DNA of 64,000 nt from Rubinisphaera italica (GTDB lineage Bacteria; Planctomycetota; Planctomycetia; Planctomycetales; Planctomycetaceae). The stretch is from the NCBI RefSeq assembly GCF_007859715.1, contig NZ_SJPG01000001.1, positions 3,746,728 to 3,810,727 on the forward strand, in the 5' to 3' direction. Numbering within the stretch: the stretch's first letter is position 1; every line of letters begins with the position of its first letter. Shown piece after piece: positions 39,245 through 49,380 of this stretch. The notes beneath the pieces are model-generated. The model was not told where the DNA came from, ran no database searches, and was given only the letters and a program-made list of their open reading frames with translations. Made by a program: the position numbers and the translations under genes.

Positions 39245-40690
39245 ATGGACCATGTTTATCAAACTCCAATGACACGCCGAGATGTACTCCAGAAAACCGC
39301 ATGTGGATTCGGAGGACTGGCTCTGGCTGGCCTCTGTGCAGAAAATACCGCGACTGCCGGCAAGAAAAGTTCATCACTTCAATCGATTAAAGAGCCACAT
39401 CATCCCCCCCGGGCTAAACGGATTATCTTTTTGTTCATGCAGGGTGGTCCCAGTCAGGTTGATACGTTCGATTACAAACCGGCATTGGAAGCCAATCATG
39501 GCAAGTCTTTTACTTTCAATGACGCACGCACGATTGCCAAGACCGGAAAGCGGGGAACGTCTCAACATGTCATGAAATCGCCTTGGGAATTTCGACAGTA
39601 TGGGGAATCGGGCCGAGCCGCTTCTGATTTATTCCCGGAAACAGCCAGCCACATGGATGATCTGACCTTTGTCCATTCCATGCACACGGATGGTGTCGCT
39701 CATGGACCAGCGACATTATTCCTGCATTGCGGCTCAACAAATTTTGTGAGACCTTCCTTTGGCTCTTGGGTCAATTACGGCCTCGGCTCCGAAAATGAGA
39801 ATCTTCCCGGATTTGTCTCCCTGAGTCCTTCCACAGGAAACGGCGGTCCACGGAATTATGGAAACGCATTTCTCCCAGCGATTTATCAGGGGACTGCAAT
39901 TGGCAATGCCAGTAAAGCGATTAAAGAGGCCACGCTCCGGAATTTATCCAATGCCAATTTGAGTCCCACTCAACAACGCAGACAACTCGAATTCCTTCAA
40001 AATCTGAATCAGGAGCAATTAGGCTCTCATTCTCAAAATTCCGAACTCGAAGCGGTCATCAATTCCTTTGAACTCGCCTGGCGAATGCAGAACAATGTAC
40101 CCGATGTGCTGGACCTGAATCAGGAAACCAAAGAAACACTCGACATGTATGGCATCGGCGATAAGGAAACCGATGATTACGGTCGGCAATGCCTGATGGC
40201 GCGTCGACTTTGTGAGTCTGGTGTCCGCTTTATCCAGGTCAACTACGGCGACAACTCGGCTAACCCCGCTTGGGACCAGCATTCTAATCTGCCCAGACAT
40301 GAACAACATGCTCGCGCTGTCGATAAGCCAATTGGAGCCCTGCTGCAGGACCTCAAACAACGGGGGTTACTCGAAGATACCATTGTCTGGTGGAGCGGGG
40401 AGTTTGGACGAACTCCTTACTCACAAAGCAATGGAACCGGTAGGGACCACAACCCCGGAGGTTTCACAACCTGGCTGGCTGGCGATTGTCTGAAGTCCGG
40501 ACTTTCCTATGGTTCCACCGATGAGCTCGGTTCCACAGCTGTGGAAAACAAAGTTCACATGCACGACCTGCACGCGACATTATTGCACTTACTTGGATTG
40601 GATCACGAGAAACTGACCTATCGCTACGCTGGCCGAAATTTCCGACTGACCGACGTACATGGTCATGTTGTTGAGCCAATCATCAGTTGA
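39245..40690 (+). CDS. DUF1501 secreted protein (Tat signal)
   Basis: 481-residue DUF1501 protein, distantly related in fold to sulfatases/phosphatases. The Tat-type signal peptide has MTRRDVLQKTACGFGGLALAGL (R-R-D-x-L). Conserved parts visible are FLFMQGGPSQVDTFDYKP, PWEFRQYGESGRAASDLFP, VHSMHTDGVAHGPATLFLH, PSFGSWVNYGLGSENENLPGFV, WWSGEFGRTPYSQ, GRDHNPGGFTTWLAGD and [19 protein letters not shown] 39245 follows TGAGGAGTTATTCC, a strong Shine-Dalgarno, so the upstream in-frame ATG at 39182, inside the PSD1 gene, is rejected. Almost always paired with PSD1 in planctomycetes; the two probably form a secreted complex (inference). Confidence 0.93.
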   Translation: MDHVYQTPMTRRDVLQKTACGFGGLALAGLCAENTATAGKKSSSLQSIKEPHHPPRAKRIIFLFMQGGPSQVDTFDYKPALEANHGKSFTFNDARTIAKTGKRGTSQHVMKSPWEFRQYGESGRAASDLFPETASHMDDLTFVHSMHTDGVAHGPATLFLHCGSTNFVRPSFGSWVNYGLGSENENLPGFVSLSPSTGNGGPRNYGNAFLPAIYQGTAIGNASKAIKEATLRNLSNANLSPTQQRRQLEFLQNLNQEQLGSHSQNSELEAVINSFELAWRMQNNVPDVLDLNQETKETLDMYGIGDKETDDYGRQCLMARRLCESGVRFIQVNYGDNSANPAWDQHSNLPRHEQHARAVDKPIGALLQDLKQRGLLEDTIVWWSGEFGRTPYSQSNGTGRDHNPGGFTTWLAGDCLKSGLSYGSTDELGSTAVENKVHMHDLHATLLHLLGLDHEKLTYRYAGRNFRLTDVHGHVVEPIIS

Positions 40691-40730
40691 TTCAGAACCG
40701 CTGACAAAACATAATTTTGTCAAAATATTC

Positions 40731-40819
40731 TGGGTGGCGGGGGCGATCCGCGTTAGTGGAAGCCCCCGGAAGTTCGATTATTCGGGGGCTTCTCTTCGAG
40801 AGCGCCCCCGCCACCCGGG
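40731..40819. repeat. 90-bp GC-rich palindromic repeat, copy 2
   Basis: Outer arms GGGTGGCGGGGGCG / CGCCCCCGCCACCC, inner arms AGCCCCCGGAAGTTC / TTCGGGGGCTTC. It lies exactly between the two convergent DUF1501 genes, so it probably ends both transcripts. Confidence 0.9.
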
Positions 40820-40837
40820 TCTTCATTACGGGAAGTT

Positions 40838-42304
40838 CTAAGCAAGTACTTCCTTAATCAAATGTCCTTCAACATTGGTCAGCCTGCGTTCGATGCCGTT
40901 GTGTTCGAAGGTCAGGCGTTCGTGGTCAAGTCCGAGCAGATGCAGAATCGTGGCGTTGAAATCGTAAAGCGGATGAATATCTTGCACGGCTTTCTGACCG
41001 AACTCGTCCGTCACCCCATGACTCACCCCGGGCTTAACGCCCGCGCCTGCCAGCCAGCAAGTGAAGCCATCGGGATTATGATCACGCCCCTTGGCCCCCT
41101 TCTGGAAGAACGGCATCCGGCCAAATTCCGTACACCAGACGACCAGGGTATCTTCTAACAATCCTCTCTCTTTCATGTCTTTGATCATTGCCGCAGTTGG
41201 CTGATCCAAAATGGAGGCATGTTTGTCATATTGTTCCTTGAGTTTGCTGTGACCATCCCAATTCAATTCCCCGCCACTGGCATAGGCTCCGTTAAACAAC
41301 TGAACGAAACGGACACCACTTTCAATCATACGGCGAGCAAGAATGCAATTGCGGGCAAACGCGGCGCGGATCGGATTCGATTCATCATCCGCTCCATAAC
41401 TTTTGAGGATGTGGGCAGGTTCGGAATCCAAATCGGTAATCTCAGGCACGCTCAACTGCATGCGAGCCGCCAGTTCGTAACTGGCAATTCGAGCAGCGAG
41501 TTTGCTGTCACCGGGATGCTTATCCAGATGACGCTCATTCATTCGCTGTAGGAGCTGCCTGGCTTCACGATCAGCCTCTGAAGAAATCTTTGGAGGTTTC
41601 AGATGACGGATCGGCTCTTTGGAACTTAAAGGAGTTCCCTGAAACGCAGCTGGTAGAAATCCTGGGCCCCAGTTGTTTGAACCATTTTGAGGGACGCCGC
41701 GTGGATCAGGAATGGCGACATAAGCGGGCAAATTTTGATTCTCGCTTCCCAGTGCATAACTGACCCACGAACCGAGACTCGGAAAACCATCCAGTGGCGT
41801 TCCTGTCGAAAGAAAATTTTCTGCGGGGCCGTGCGTATTACTTTTACTGGTGAGGGAATGCACAAAGGCGATGTCATCGGTCAACTCGGCCAGATGAGGA
41901 ATCATCTCACTGACCCACTTCCCGGTTTCTCCCCGTTGACGAAACTCATACTGCGGCCGAGCCAGATCTCCTGCTGGGCCCTGAAACGTGACAGCCGGAC
42001 CACCTTTGAGGGGTTGCCCGTCATACTTGATGAGCTCCGGTTTGTAGTCCCAGGTCTCCAGTTGACTGACGGCTCCCGCACAGAAAATCACAATGACATT
42101 TTTTGCCTTAGCCGGATAATGACTGGCCCGCGGTGCAAAGGGGTGAGCAGGATTAATCGCAGGCTGTTCTGCGAGCAGGCGATCGTTTGCCAGTAAATCC
42201 AGAAGAGCGATTGAGCCGAGAGCCGTCGCCGATTCGTTGAGAAAACCACGGCGATTCAAGAGCTGTCGGCCGTTGATTGAAATCTGCGGATTTGAATTGA
42301 ACAT
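40838..42304 (-). CDS. DUF1501 secreted protein
   Basis: 488-residue paralogue of the DUF1501 protein on the other strand. The N-terminus has [25 protein letters not shown], a Tat-like signal (R-R-G-F-L). The same conserved blocks appear: [117 protein letters not shown]. In place of the usual GGPSQ the present protein has GAVSQ. It lies downstream of the discoidin-containing PSD1 gene (209 bases, with two hairpins between), so the pair mirrors the neighbouring convergent pair. Confidence 0.92.
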   Translation of the reverse strand: MFNSNPQISINGRQLLNRRGFLNESATALGSIALLDLLANDRLLAEQPAINPAHPFAPRASHYPAKAKNVIVIFCAGAVSQLETWDYKPELIKYDGQPLKGGPAVTFQGPAGDLARPQYEFRQRGETGKWVSEMIPHLAELTDDIAFVHSLTSKSNTHGPAENFLSTGTPLDGFPSLGSWVSYALGSENQNLPAYVAIPDPRGVPQNGSNNWGPGFLPAAFQGTPLSSKEPIRHLKPPKISSEADREARQLLQRMNERHLDKHPGDSKLAARIASYELAARMQLSVPEITDLDSEPAHILKSYGADDESNPIRAAFARNCILARRMIESGVRFVQLFNGAYASGGELNWDGHSKLKEQYDKHASILDQPTAAMIKDMKERGLLEDTLVVWCTEFGRMPFFQKGAKGRDHNPDGFTCWLAGAGVKPGVSHGVTDEFGQKAVQDIHPLYDFNATILHLLGLDHERLTFEHNGIERRLTNVEGHLIKEVLA

Positions 42305-42328
42305 GGTTCGTCTCTATGCTGGAAAACT

Positions 42329-42396
42329 GTAGGTCAGGCACTGCCTGACGAATTGTGCGTACCACCTTGAAAGTCGTCAGGCAGTGCCTGACCTAC
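42329..42396. repeat. Double-hairpin GTAGGTCAGGC repeat
   Basis: Left hairpin GTAGGTCAGGC-ACT-GCCTGACG, right hairpin CGTCAGGC-AGT-GCCTGACCTAC, with 25 bases between. The outer ends pair with each other, so it can fold as one long or two short hairpins. It lies just before the start of the minus-strand DUF1501 gene. Confidence 0.8.
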
Positions 42397-42470
42397 ACAT
42401 CTGGGTGACGAAGTCCATAAGAGGTTTTTCAGTAGATATCATGTTTAATAGCAAAATCTCTTACGGCAGC

Positions 42471-42501
42471 GCCGCCCCGAAAGAATCTTTTGGGGCCGCC
42501 C
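42471..42501. terminator. Hairpin after discoidin PSD1 gene
   Basis: CCGCCCCGAAAGA-A-TCTTTTGGGGCCG type stem with one mismatch, about 12 bases past the PSD1 stop on the minus strand. T-run weak. Confidence 0.5.
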
Positions 42502-42513
42502 AGTATGTAAATA

Positions 42514-45500
42514 TTATGGAATAAACAAAAACTCGTTGCTGTTAAACAGAACTCGACACAGTGTTGCTAAACCGTACTCACGGACGATCGGCTCAATATC
42601 CTTCAATTCTTCATCGCTGGGGTTGCGATTCAGTGCAACCAGATAGACCTGTTGAACCTGTTGATTCGTATCGTCTCCCACTTCCGACTGAACACGCTTC
42701 GCAAACTCTTCTGCCTGATCGATAACAAAGCGGCTGTTGAATAGATTGAGTGCCTGAATTGGTGTTGTCGATTCGATACGTCGAGCCTGACTTTGTCCGC
42801 CATCCGGACAATCAAAGGCTCCGAAAACCGCGTCTCTTTCGCGACGCACTTTGTGTGCGTAAATCATTCGACGCAGTCCATCTTGTTCAAACGTTTCGAT
42901 TGGTGTATAGCCGGAAAGTCCGCCCCGTTGTTTGAACAGGTTATATCCCCGCCCGCCCATTTTCAGATTCAACTGCCCACTGACGGCGAGAATACAATCG
43001 CGAATCGACTCAGCTGACATCCGTCGCGCTGGCCACCGCCATAGCAGGCGCGATTCCGAATCAATCTTGGCAGCTTCTGCATTAAACTGAGTTGATTGGC
43101 GATACGTCGACGAGAGGACTATTTTCCGATGCATCTGTTTGACAGACCAGTCTGAGCGTATCAACTCCTGTGCCAGCCAGTCCAGCAATTCCGGATGCGT
43201 CGGCTTAGTGCCATTACGACCAAAGTCGTTCGGGGTATCGACAAATCCAGTCCCAAAATGCCATTGCCAGATGCGGTTTGCCATCACCCGGGCCGTCAGT
43301 GGATTCTCGGGGTCTGCAATCCATTCGGCAAGCTGTATTCGACGCTCCTGCTCGGGAGTTGTCGCGGGAAGCGTGAACTCGTCCAGTGAACTCAAAACAG
43401 CTGGAGTTACTTTCTCTGCTGGTTGCTCGGGATCGCCACGACGGAGCAGATGGATCTCATCCGGCTTGCGGAACTTGCCCGCAAATGCCAGCTGACCATT
43501 CTCGGCAGACTTGATTTTCGCATTCAGACTTTTTTGTTCGTTCAATAATCGGTTGGCCGCTTTGGCTTCTTCATTGCTCAAACCGACCGTTGAAAAACCT
43601 GATTTCTGCTCGTCCTTCGCACTCCATGATTTCCGATCCGAAGAGTCTGCAATCAGTTGCCACGTCTCTTCGTTGGCATTGATTTCGATTTGATACTCAA
43701 TCGGCAACCGATCCTTCAGTTTTCCTTCTCGATCCCGCCCCCAGACAACGCGATCAATCTCCTGTTCTTGAGTGAATTCCAGTTCGACCCAACTCTGGTC
43801 GGTCTGATTAGACAACCAGCTTCGTGAATTGCCATATTTCCCATCGTTTAGAAACTGAGACTCATGTCGATTACTGACGATGGTTTCGCCCGAAGTTTTC
43901 ACGGTTGTTCCCTGACTGGCCAGGGCGATGTTCTGGCCATTTGTATTGTAGACTTCGAGTTCATCAATACAGGGTTCAAGGCTATTGGTCGCGAGGACAG
44001 TGAATCGGAGTCGTTTTGCACGGACTGGTACAAAACGATCCGTATTCATAGTCGTGACAACGGGCGAACGCTGTGGTGGAACATATTTCAATTGTGTGTA
44101 ATCGTCTTCAAAAATTGCAGCTTCGAGGGTATAGGAGGTCGGAAGTCGGTCGTTGAATTGTCCGTTGCGGTCGCGGCTCCAAATGATTTTTGAAATCCGT
44201 GTCGCAGTCGGCAGTTCAAAGATCACCCAACCGGTTCCTGGAGTGTCGGACATCCAACTGCTCGAGTTTCCATACACATCATTATTAATATGTTCGAGTT
44301 TATGACTGGCTGAAATCCGGCTGCCTGAAGCTGTCACCTTTGTGCCGTGTGAAGCCAGGGCGATATTTTGGGGAGACTCTTCATCGGTCCAGATTTCAAA
44401 TTCGTCGATGCAGGGCTCGATCAATCCGAGTTTCGGATGCAGATTGCAATCGTGAATGGTGAACCGAACGAACTTTGCCTCGATGGGAGAAAAGGATTCG
44501 ACGTTCAACTCGGCACTGGTCGTGCCTGAGTTATTACTAGCGTCCTGCCGCGGATGTGCCAGTGGTACGAAGGCGAGTAATTGTTGATCAATCTCTTCTA
44601 CTCGTTTCCGATGCAACTTCGCTTGAAGTTGTAACGCTTCGGTTTCGGGAGTCTGCATCGGACGATCCCCATACTCAACTCCAGCGACAAAGGCCTGCAT
44701 CGAGTAATAATCTTTGGCTGAAATCGGATCGAATTTGTGATCGTGACAACGGGCGCAGCCGATGCTCAGACCGAGGAACGTCTGGCCGATATTGTTTACA
44801 ATCTCGTCTAATGCATCCTGTCGAGCCAGTCGGATCGAGGGAGCATCTTTCCCGATTTGTCCCGGCAATAAGACAGAAGCGGTGACCAGAAAACCGGTCG
44901 CTGCATCAGTTCCCATCGCATCGCCGACCAGCTGTTCTTTAATGAACTGATCGTAAGGCGTGTCTTTATTGAACGCTTCGATCACATAATCGCGATAAGG
45001 CCAGGCGTTCGGTCTTTCGGTGTTCACTTCAAATCCGTGCGTATCGGCATAACGAACGACATCCAGCCAATGCTGCGCAAAATGCTCGCCGTAGCGCGGA
45101 GATGCCAGCAAGCGATTGACGACTTTCTCATAAGCCGCCTCGCCATGCTCGGCATCTTCAATAAACTCGTTCAACTCCTGTGGAGTCGGCAGAAGTCCTG
45201 TCAGATCCAATGTCACGCGCCGCAACCAGGTGGTCGCATCCGCAGTAGTCACAGGGTTCAGGTTTTCCTGTTCCAGCCTCGCAAGAATAAAACGATCGAT
45301 CTCATTGCGAGCCCATTCCGAATTCTCCACCGTAGGAACATCTGGTGAAGTCAGCGGTTTGAAAGACCAGTGATCCATCCGGTCTTCCAGCTTGGCAAGA
45401 TCGACGCCGTCTGGCCAGTTGGCACCTTCATCGACCCAGCGTGTGAGCGTTTCAATCTCTGCTGCACTGAGTCCGTTTCCTTCCGGTGGCATCCGGTAAG

Positions 45501-45765
45501 ATTCGTCATCGCTGGAAACCAGTTCAATGATTGGGCTTTCCTCAGACTTCCCCGCGATCAGACTCGGCCCCCAACCATCGCCCCCTTTGAACGCTTCGGA
45601 TTTGATATCGAGACGGAGTCCACTTTTCTGCGTTTCGGCTCCATGACAGGAATAGCAATGCTTCTGCAGAATGGGCCGCACATCGTGTACATAATCAACA
45701 TCGGCTGCTTTGGCGTGGAGAGATGACACGACCAGTAAAACTGCTGTTGCGAGAAGTTTAACCAT
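42514..45765 (-). CDS. PSD1-type protein: PSCyt1, DUF1549, two discoidin-like domains, DUF1553
   Basis: 1083-residue secreted cytochrome-like protein. Signal peptide about 1-20. PSCyt1 heme motif CYSCH (37-41) with RMPPEGNGLS; DUF1549 (about 140-370) with CARCHDHKFDP (337-347). The middle (about 410-735) has two tandem beta-sandwich repeats of discoidin/F5-8C type. Each contains CIDE-EIW/VY, then NIALAS-GT-V--SG, ND-YGNS-SW-S and W-RDR-G---DRLP-Y-I; the two copies are clearly homologous. DUF1553 occupies about 820-1080 (NRIWQWHFGTGFVDTPNDFGRNGTKPTHPELLDWLA). The paralogue on the plus strand carries a different insert at this place. ATG 45765 starts a clean signal peptide (MVKLLATAVLLVVSSLHAKA). 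Confidence 0.93.
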   Translation of the reverse strand: MVKLLATAVLLVVSSLHAKAADVDYVHDVRPILQKHCYSCHGAETQKSGLRLDIKSEAFKGGDGWGPSLIAGKSEESPIIELVSSDDESYRMPPEGNGLSAAEIETLTRWVDEGANWPDGVDLAKLEDRMDHWSFKPLTSPDVPTVENSEWARNEIDRFILARLEQENLNPVTTADATTWLRRVTLDLTGLLPTPQELNEFIEDAEHGEAAYEKVVNRLLASPRYGEHFAQHWLDVVRYADTHGFEVNTERPNAWPYRDYVIEAFNKDTPYDQFIKEQLVGDAMGTDAATGFLVTASVLLPGQIGKDAPSIRLARQDALDEIVNNIGQTFLGLSIGCARCHDHKFDPISAKDYYSMQAFVAGVEYGDRPMQTPETEALQLQAKLHRKRVEEIDQQLLAFVPLAHPRQDASNNSGTTSAELNVESFSPIEAKFVRFTIHDCNLHPKLGLIEPCIDEFEIWTDEESPQNIALASHGTKVTASGSRISASHKLEHINNDVYGNSSSWMSDTPGTGWVIFELPTATRISKIIWSRDRNGQFNDRLPTSYTLEAAIFEDDYTQLKYVPPQRSPVVTTMNTDRFVPVRAKRLRFTVLATNSLEPCIDELEVYNTNGQNIALASQGTTVKTSGETIVSNRHESQFLNDGKYGNSRSWLSNQTDQSWVELEFTQEQEIDRVVWGRDREGKLKDRLPIEYQIEINANEETWQLIADSSDRKSWSAKDEQKSGFSTVGLSNEEAKAANRLLNEQKSLNAKIKSAENGQLAFAGKFRKPDEIHLLRRGDPEQPAEKVTPAVLSSLDEFTLPATTPEQERRIQLAEWIADPENPLTARVMANRIWQWHFGTGFVDTPNDFGRNGTKPTHPELLDWLAQELIRSDWSVKQMHRKIVLSSTYRQSTQFNAEAAKIDSESRLLWRWPARRMSAESIRDCILAVSGQLNLKMGGRGYNLFKQRGGLSGYTPIETFEQDGLRRMIYAHKVRRERDAVFGAFDCPDGGQSQARRIESTTPIQALNLFNSRFVIDQAEEFAKRVQSEVGDDTNQQVQQVYLVALNRNPSDEELKDIEPIVREYGLATLCRVLFNSNEFLFIP

Positions 45766-45959
45766 CGATTTCCTGCCGGGGATTTGTGGATTTCATCACT
45801 TTGACAAAGACACTCACAATGGAAGTGTGAGATCAACACATCAAGTGATTTAACTTATGAATCAGTCATTCGCATGTACGAATCAACGAAAACTGATCAT
45901 AACCGCTCGTCAGGAACTTGAACACTAAAATGTGAAAAATCGCCCCGATGAAACTGGGA

Positions 45960-47804
45960 TTAAGCGTTGCTGTTAGCCGTCTCGCGCTTCGGAAACCAGC
46001 GTGACAAAATCAACGCTCCACAAGCGAACAGGCAAAAAGCCGCAAACCAGTCCCCGAGCATTAGATACAGACTACTGCGATTATCGAGGGGCACCGTTTG
46101 CACGAGTACTGCTTCCAGTTTCTTGCGATACGTTCCCGTATCAGGATCGATAAAAGAAATTTCGCGGGGCTGCCAGTTGACTTGATCTTTGGTCATGAAG
46201 ACTTCGGGTTCGAGAACTTGACCATTGCCATCAATGCAGGATGAGATTCCCATATTGGCGGCTCGGACAAGTGGCTTTCTCAATTCGATGGCTCGGAACT
46301 GAGCCGTGATGAGATGCTGATCGTGTTCGCTTGATCCTGCAAACCAGCCATCGTTCGAGAGGTTAATCAGCACATCGACGGGCTTTTCCGATTGCGATTC
46401 AATCGCGTGTGTAATTTTTCGCGTGACATGTGGGACGGTATCTTCAAAACAGATGACCGGAGCAAAACGCCACGATTCATAATCAAACGGAACCGCTTGC
46501 TTGCCGGCAGTCAGGCCGAAGTTCTGTGGGAAGAATCCTGAGAGCAATGGATAGTCGGAACCGGGAATGTATTCTCCAAAGGGAACACGGTGAAGTTTGT
46601 CGTAGCGTTGATCGATGCCCGTTTCGGGAGTCACAAACTGAGCGGCATTGTATTGTGCCAGTCCATCAGTCGAAGCGACGTAGGCACCCAGACCAATCAC
46701 GAGAGCCGCCCCGGCTTTCTCACTCATTGTGGCCAAGGTACTATTCACATCGCTGTTTCTCCAACTGCCGGGAGAAATATGCGGAGCAATCTGGCTTAAG
46801 TCGGCTGCCGAGAGATTTTCATCGGCTTCGAGAAGAGCATAACGAAACATGCCTTCAGGCCAGACAATCAGATCCGGCTGATGTTCAACTGCCATGCCCG
46901 TCAATTCATTATGAACCAGAAACGATTCTTCATACTCATTGGGCGGAACAACCAGAGAGGCCCGGAAATTTCCCTGAATCAATGCGACTCGGGGTCCAGG
47001 CTGGAAGTCGGCAACTGAACAACGGTAATAGCCGTAGCCGAGGGTTGATCCGAGTACGGCAGTGGCGATGATAAGCGAACGCATGGCTCGTGGTTCGATT
47101 TGTTCTGCACCTGGCTTGAGAATCCCGATGCGACGCATCCAGCTGGCTGGAATTTGCAAAGCGACAGCCGAAGCAAACAGGACCATCACAAAGCTGACGC
47201 CGTAGGCACCGACAAGATCGCTGATTTGAATCAGTTCGAGCCATAGCACTTGCGAATGTCCCAGATAATACCAGCCGAAGCCAGTGAAGAGAAAACCGCG
47301 TAAGTATTCGAGTCCTGTCCAGACAACGGGAGCCGCGACCAATAAAGGTAATTTCCAGCGATGAACGGCGATTCGAGTAATTCCGATAAATGCCGGGACA
47401 TACGCGGCGATATAAAACGCGAGCGCCATCCAGCCGATATACATGAGCGGATCGCCATAACGCATCCACTGCAGAGCTGGAATTGTAAAACATAATCCGC
47501 CGACATAAGAGGCGAACAGCATGCGGCGAGTCGGTTGTTCGATGCGTATCAACAGTAACCAGGGCAGGATGGCAACCCACGCCAGTGGACTCCAACTCAA
47601 AGGAGGATAACTCGCCCAGAGCATCAGTCCCGCACAGGCTGACCAGATCGCCGCATAACGAAATTTGACAGGCTCGTTTTCTGCCTTTTCAATAATCTGC
47701 TGAACACTCAATTCCACGCGACCGCGTTTCCTTTTCTCCGTTGGGACTGATTGAGACTGTCGCGTCTGCGTTTCTGGAGCCGTCATCGTGTTTGCATCAT
47801 CCAT
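45960..47804 (-). CDS. lnt: Apolipoprotein N-acyltransferase Lnt
   Basis: N-acylates the terminal cysteine of lipoproteins in the inner membrane, 614 residues against about 510 in E. coli. A basic 45-residue N-terminal extension precedes about seven membrane helices (50-260). The nitrilase-like domain (about 270-560) carries the catalytic triad in family context: Glu317 in IVWPEGMF, Lys403 in [15 protein letters not shown], and Cys452 in [19 protein letters not shown] (481-490) is also conserved. One C-terminal helix (about 585-605) completes the fold. All essential residues are present, so active, and consistent with several lipoproteins predicted in this window. Flanked by palindromic repeats upstream. 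Confidence 0.95.
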   Translation of the reverse strand: MDDANTMTAPETQTRQSQSVPTEKRKRGRVELSVQQIIEKAENEPVKFRYAAIWSACAGLMLWASYPPLSWSPLAWVAILPWLLLIRIEQPTRRMLFASYVGGLCFTIPALQWMRYGDPLMYIGWMALAFYIAAYVPAFIGITRIAVHRWKLPLLVAAPVVWTGLEYLRGFLFTGFGWYYLGHSQVLWLELIQISDLVGAYGVSFVMVLFASAVALQIPASWMRRIGILKPGAEQIEPRAMRSLIIATAVLGSTLGYGYYRCSVADFQPGPRVALIQGNFRASLVVPPNEYEESFLVHNELTGMAVEHQPDLIVWPEGMFRYALLEADENLSAADLSQIAPHISPGSWRNSDVNSTLATMSEKAGAALVIGLGAYVASTDGLAQYNAAQFVTPETGIDQRYDKLHRVPFGEYIPGSDYPLLSGFFPQNFGLTAGKQAVPFDYESWRFAPVICFEDTVPHVTRKITHAIESQSEKPVDVLINLSNDGWFAGSSEHDQHLITAQFRAIELRKPLVRAANMGISSCIDGNGQVLEPEVFMTKDQVNWQPREISFIDPDTGTYRKKLEAVLVQTVPLDNRSSLYLMLGDWFAAFCLFACGALILSRWFPKRETANSNA

Positions 47805-47841
47805 GAGAGTCTCGATTTTCTGTTGTCGACAATCATTCTTT

Positions 47842-47915
47842 TACAAGCACGAAGCGCAATCGAGTGAGTTAAAGGACACTCGAAATGACACACTCGCTTG
47901 CGCTTCGTGCTTGTA
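47842..47915. repeat. 74-bp palindrome TACAAGCACGAAGCGCAA, copy 1
   Basis: Arms TACAAGCACGAAGCGCAAtCG and CGcTTGCGCTTCGTGCTTGTA pair over about 19 bp with one mismatch, with an inner GAGTG/CACTC pair. Same element as 51754-51825. It sits between moeA and lnt. Confidence 0.9.
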
Positions 47916-47939
47916 TTTATGTTTTCAATTACGTTTGCA

Positions 47940-48020
47940 GGGTGGCACGTCCCAGAACAAGTGATGGGCGTGGCGATTGCAACAACCACGCCCTTCGCTT
48001 CATTCAGGGTCGTGCCACCC
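47940..48020. repeat. 81-bp palindrome GGGTGGCACG, copy 1
   Basis: Arms GGGTGGCACG / CGTGCCACCC with an inner GGGCGTGG / CCACGCCC pair. It follows the previous palindrome after 24 bases. Related to 53620-53703 and, truncated, 34756-34816. Confidence 0.88.
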
Positions 48021-48053
48021 ACCCAACACGGGTCAAAGCCCCGTGGTACTTTG

Positions 48054-49280
48054 TCAAATTATTTCAATCCACTTCCACACATCAACGATTTCATTTTCCT
48101 GATACTCTGCATCACGCGGAGTAAACAGAATCATGCCATTCGCTTCCGATGCTCCTCGCAAATCAGCCGAGCCGACCCAGCGGACCGGGGTCGCCGTTAA
48201 TTCGTGATCGTTGTGGGTAATTCTGGCGGGATAATAAACCGGACGGTCTCCTTTGACTAGATGAGCTTGCCTCAGACGGGCTTTCCGACTTTCTGCAGGT
48301 AGCCCCGGAAGATTTTCGATCCGATTCAAGGCAAATTTGACGAATAATTCACAGCAAACCATGGAACTGACCGGGTTTCCGGGCAAACCAAACACATAGC
48401 AGGGACGAGAATTCTCTGCATCAGCTGGTCGGACTCCAAACCAGATTGGCTTCCCGGGTTTCATATGCACTTTATGAAAGACCTGCTGAACCCCGAGTTC
48501 GGCCAGCACACTCGGTACCAAATCGAGCACTCCCGCAGAAACTCCGCCGGAAAGTAAGAGGAAATCGGACTGCAGGCCGGTTTTCATGTGGGATCGCAAA
48601 TCGTCCCGATCATCCCGGGCTATTCCCAGCGGGACTGCTTTTACGCCTGCGTTTTCCACCTGAGCGACCAGCATCGTTTCGTTGGAATTGCGGATTTGTC
48701 CAGGTCCCGGCGTCTGATCGATCGGTACGAGTTCATTGCCTGTTGCCAGAACGGCGACACTTGGCTGTGGGATAATCGAGACTTTGCTGCGTCCCAACTC
48801 TGCCAGTAAAGCAATTTTCGGAAACGCGAGCCGCTCTCCGCAGGCGACGACGACTTCGCCCATCTGCATACTTTCGCCACGGGACATTACGTTTCGACCT
48901 GGGGAAATCGAGTCAATGGTGAAGGAAATTTCGTCTTCCTCAGGCGTGAGGACATCTTCAATTCGGATGACCGCGTCAGTCCCGGCTGGCAACTGAGCCC
49001 CCGTCATCACCTGAATGGCGGTTCCTGGTTCGAGAGAACATTGAGGAACTTCACCAGCCGTAATTCGTTCGATGACTTTCAGTCGGACATCATCCTGAAT
49101 ATCCAGCGTGCGGATCGCGAAACCATCCATCAACGCTTTGTTAAATGGAGGCGAATCGCTATCGGAAATCACATCGCAGGCAGAGACTCGCCCTGCTGCC
49201 TGAGAAAGAGGGACTTCACAGACGGATGCGGGGAGGATGGTTTGTTCAATGAGTTGGAAAGCTTCGGAAACACTGAGCAT
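48054..49280 (-). CDS. moeA: Molybdopterin molybdotransferase MoeA
   Basis: Inserts molybdate into adenylylated molybdopterin, 408 residues, normal length. Conserved segments: RVSACDVISDSDSPPFNKALMDGFAI (MoeA N-terminal signature with PP-F--s-MDG-A), GTAIQVMTGAQLPAGTDAVIRIED, RNSNETMLVAQVENAG, FLLLSGGVSAGVLD (MPT-binding loop), KVHMKPGKPIWFG, and VFGLPGNPVSSMVCCELFV. All active-site parts expected from the family are present. ATG 49280 starts the protein. It lies downstream of purN across a gap of 216 bases full of hairpins, so it is probably transcribed separately. No other molybdenum cofactor genes are seen. Confidence 0.96.
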   Translation of the reverse strand: MLSVSEAFQLIEQTILPASVCEVPLSQAAGRVSACDVISDSDSPPFNKALMDGFAIRTLDIQDDVRLKVIERITAGEVPQCSLEPGTAIQVMTGAQLPAGTDAVIRIEDVLTPEEDEISFTIDSISPGRNVMSRGESMQMGEVVVACGERLAFPKIALLAELGRSKVSIIPQPSVAVLATGNELVPIDQTPGPGQIRNSNETMLVAQVENAGVKAVPLGIARDDRDDLRSHMKTGLQSDFLLLSGGVSAGVLDLVPSVLAELGVQQVFHKVHMKPGKPIWFGVRPADAENSRPCYVFGLPGNPVSSMVCCELFVKFALNRIENLPGLPAESRKARLRQAHLVKGDRPVYYPARITHNDHELTATPVRWVGSADLRGASEANGMILFTPRDAEYQENEIVDVWKWIEII

Positions 49281-49299
49281 GGAAATTTGTCTATAAATT

Positions 49300-49368
49300 G
49301 TAGGTCAGGCTATTGCCTGACATGATTAACATTTGACGTTGAATTTCGTCAGGCACAGCCTGACCTAC
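49300..49368. repeat. Double-hairpin GTAGGTCAGGC repeat
   Basis: Left GTAGGTCAGGC-TATT-GCCTGAC, right CGTCAGGC-ACA-GCCTGACCTAC; outer ends pair. Just upstream of moeA. Confidence 0.8.
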
Positions 49369-49380
49369 AGCAATTACACT

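Noticed and set aside
46526..47071. 181-codon plus-strand frame
   Set aside because: Antisense to lnt, without start signal or family features.
47842..48020. Could the palindromes be a CRISPR array?
   Set aside because: There are only two adjacent and different palindromes with no regular spacers, and no cas genes in the window.
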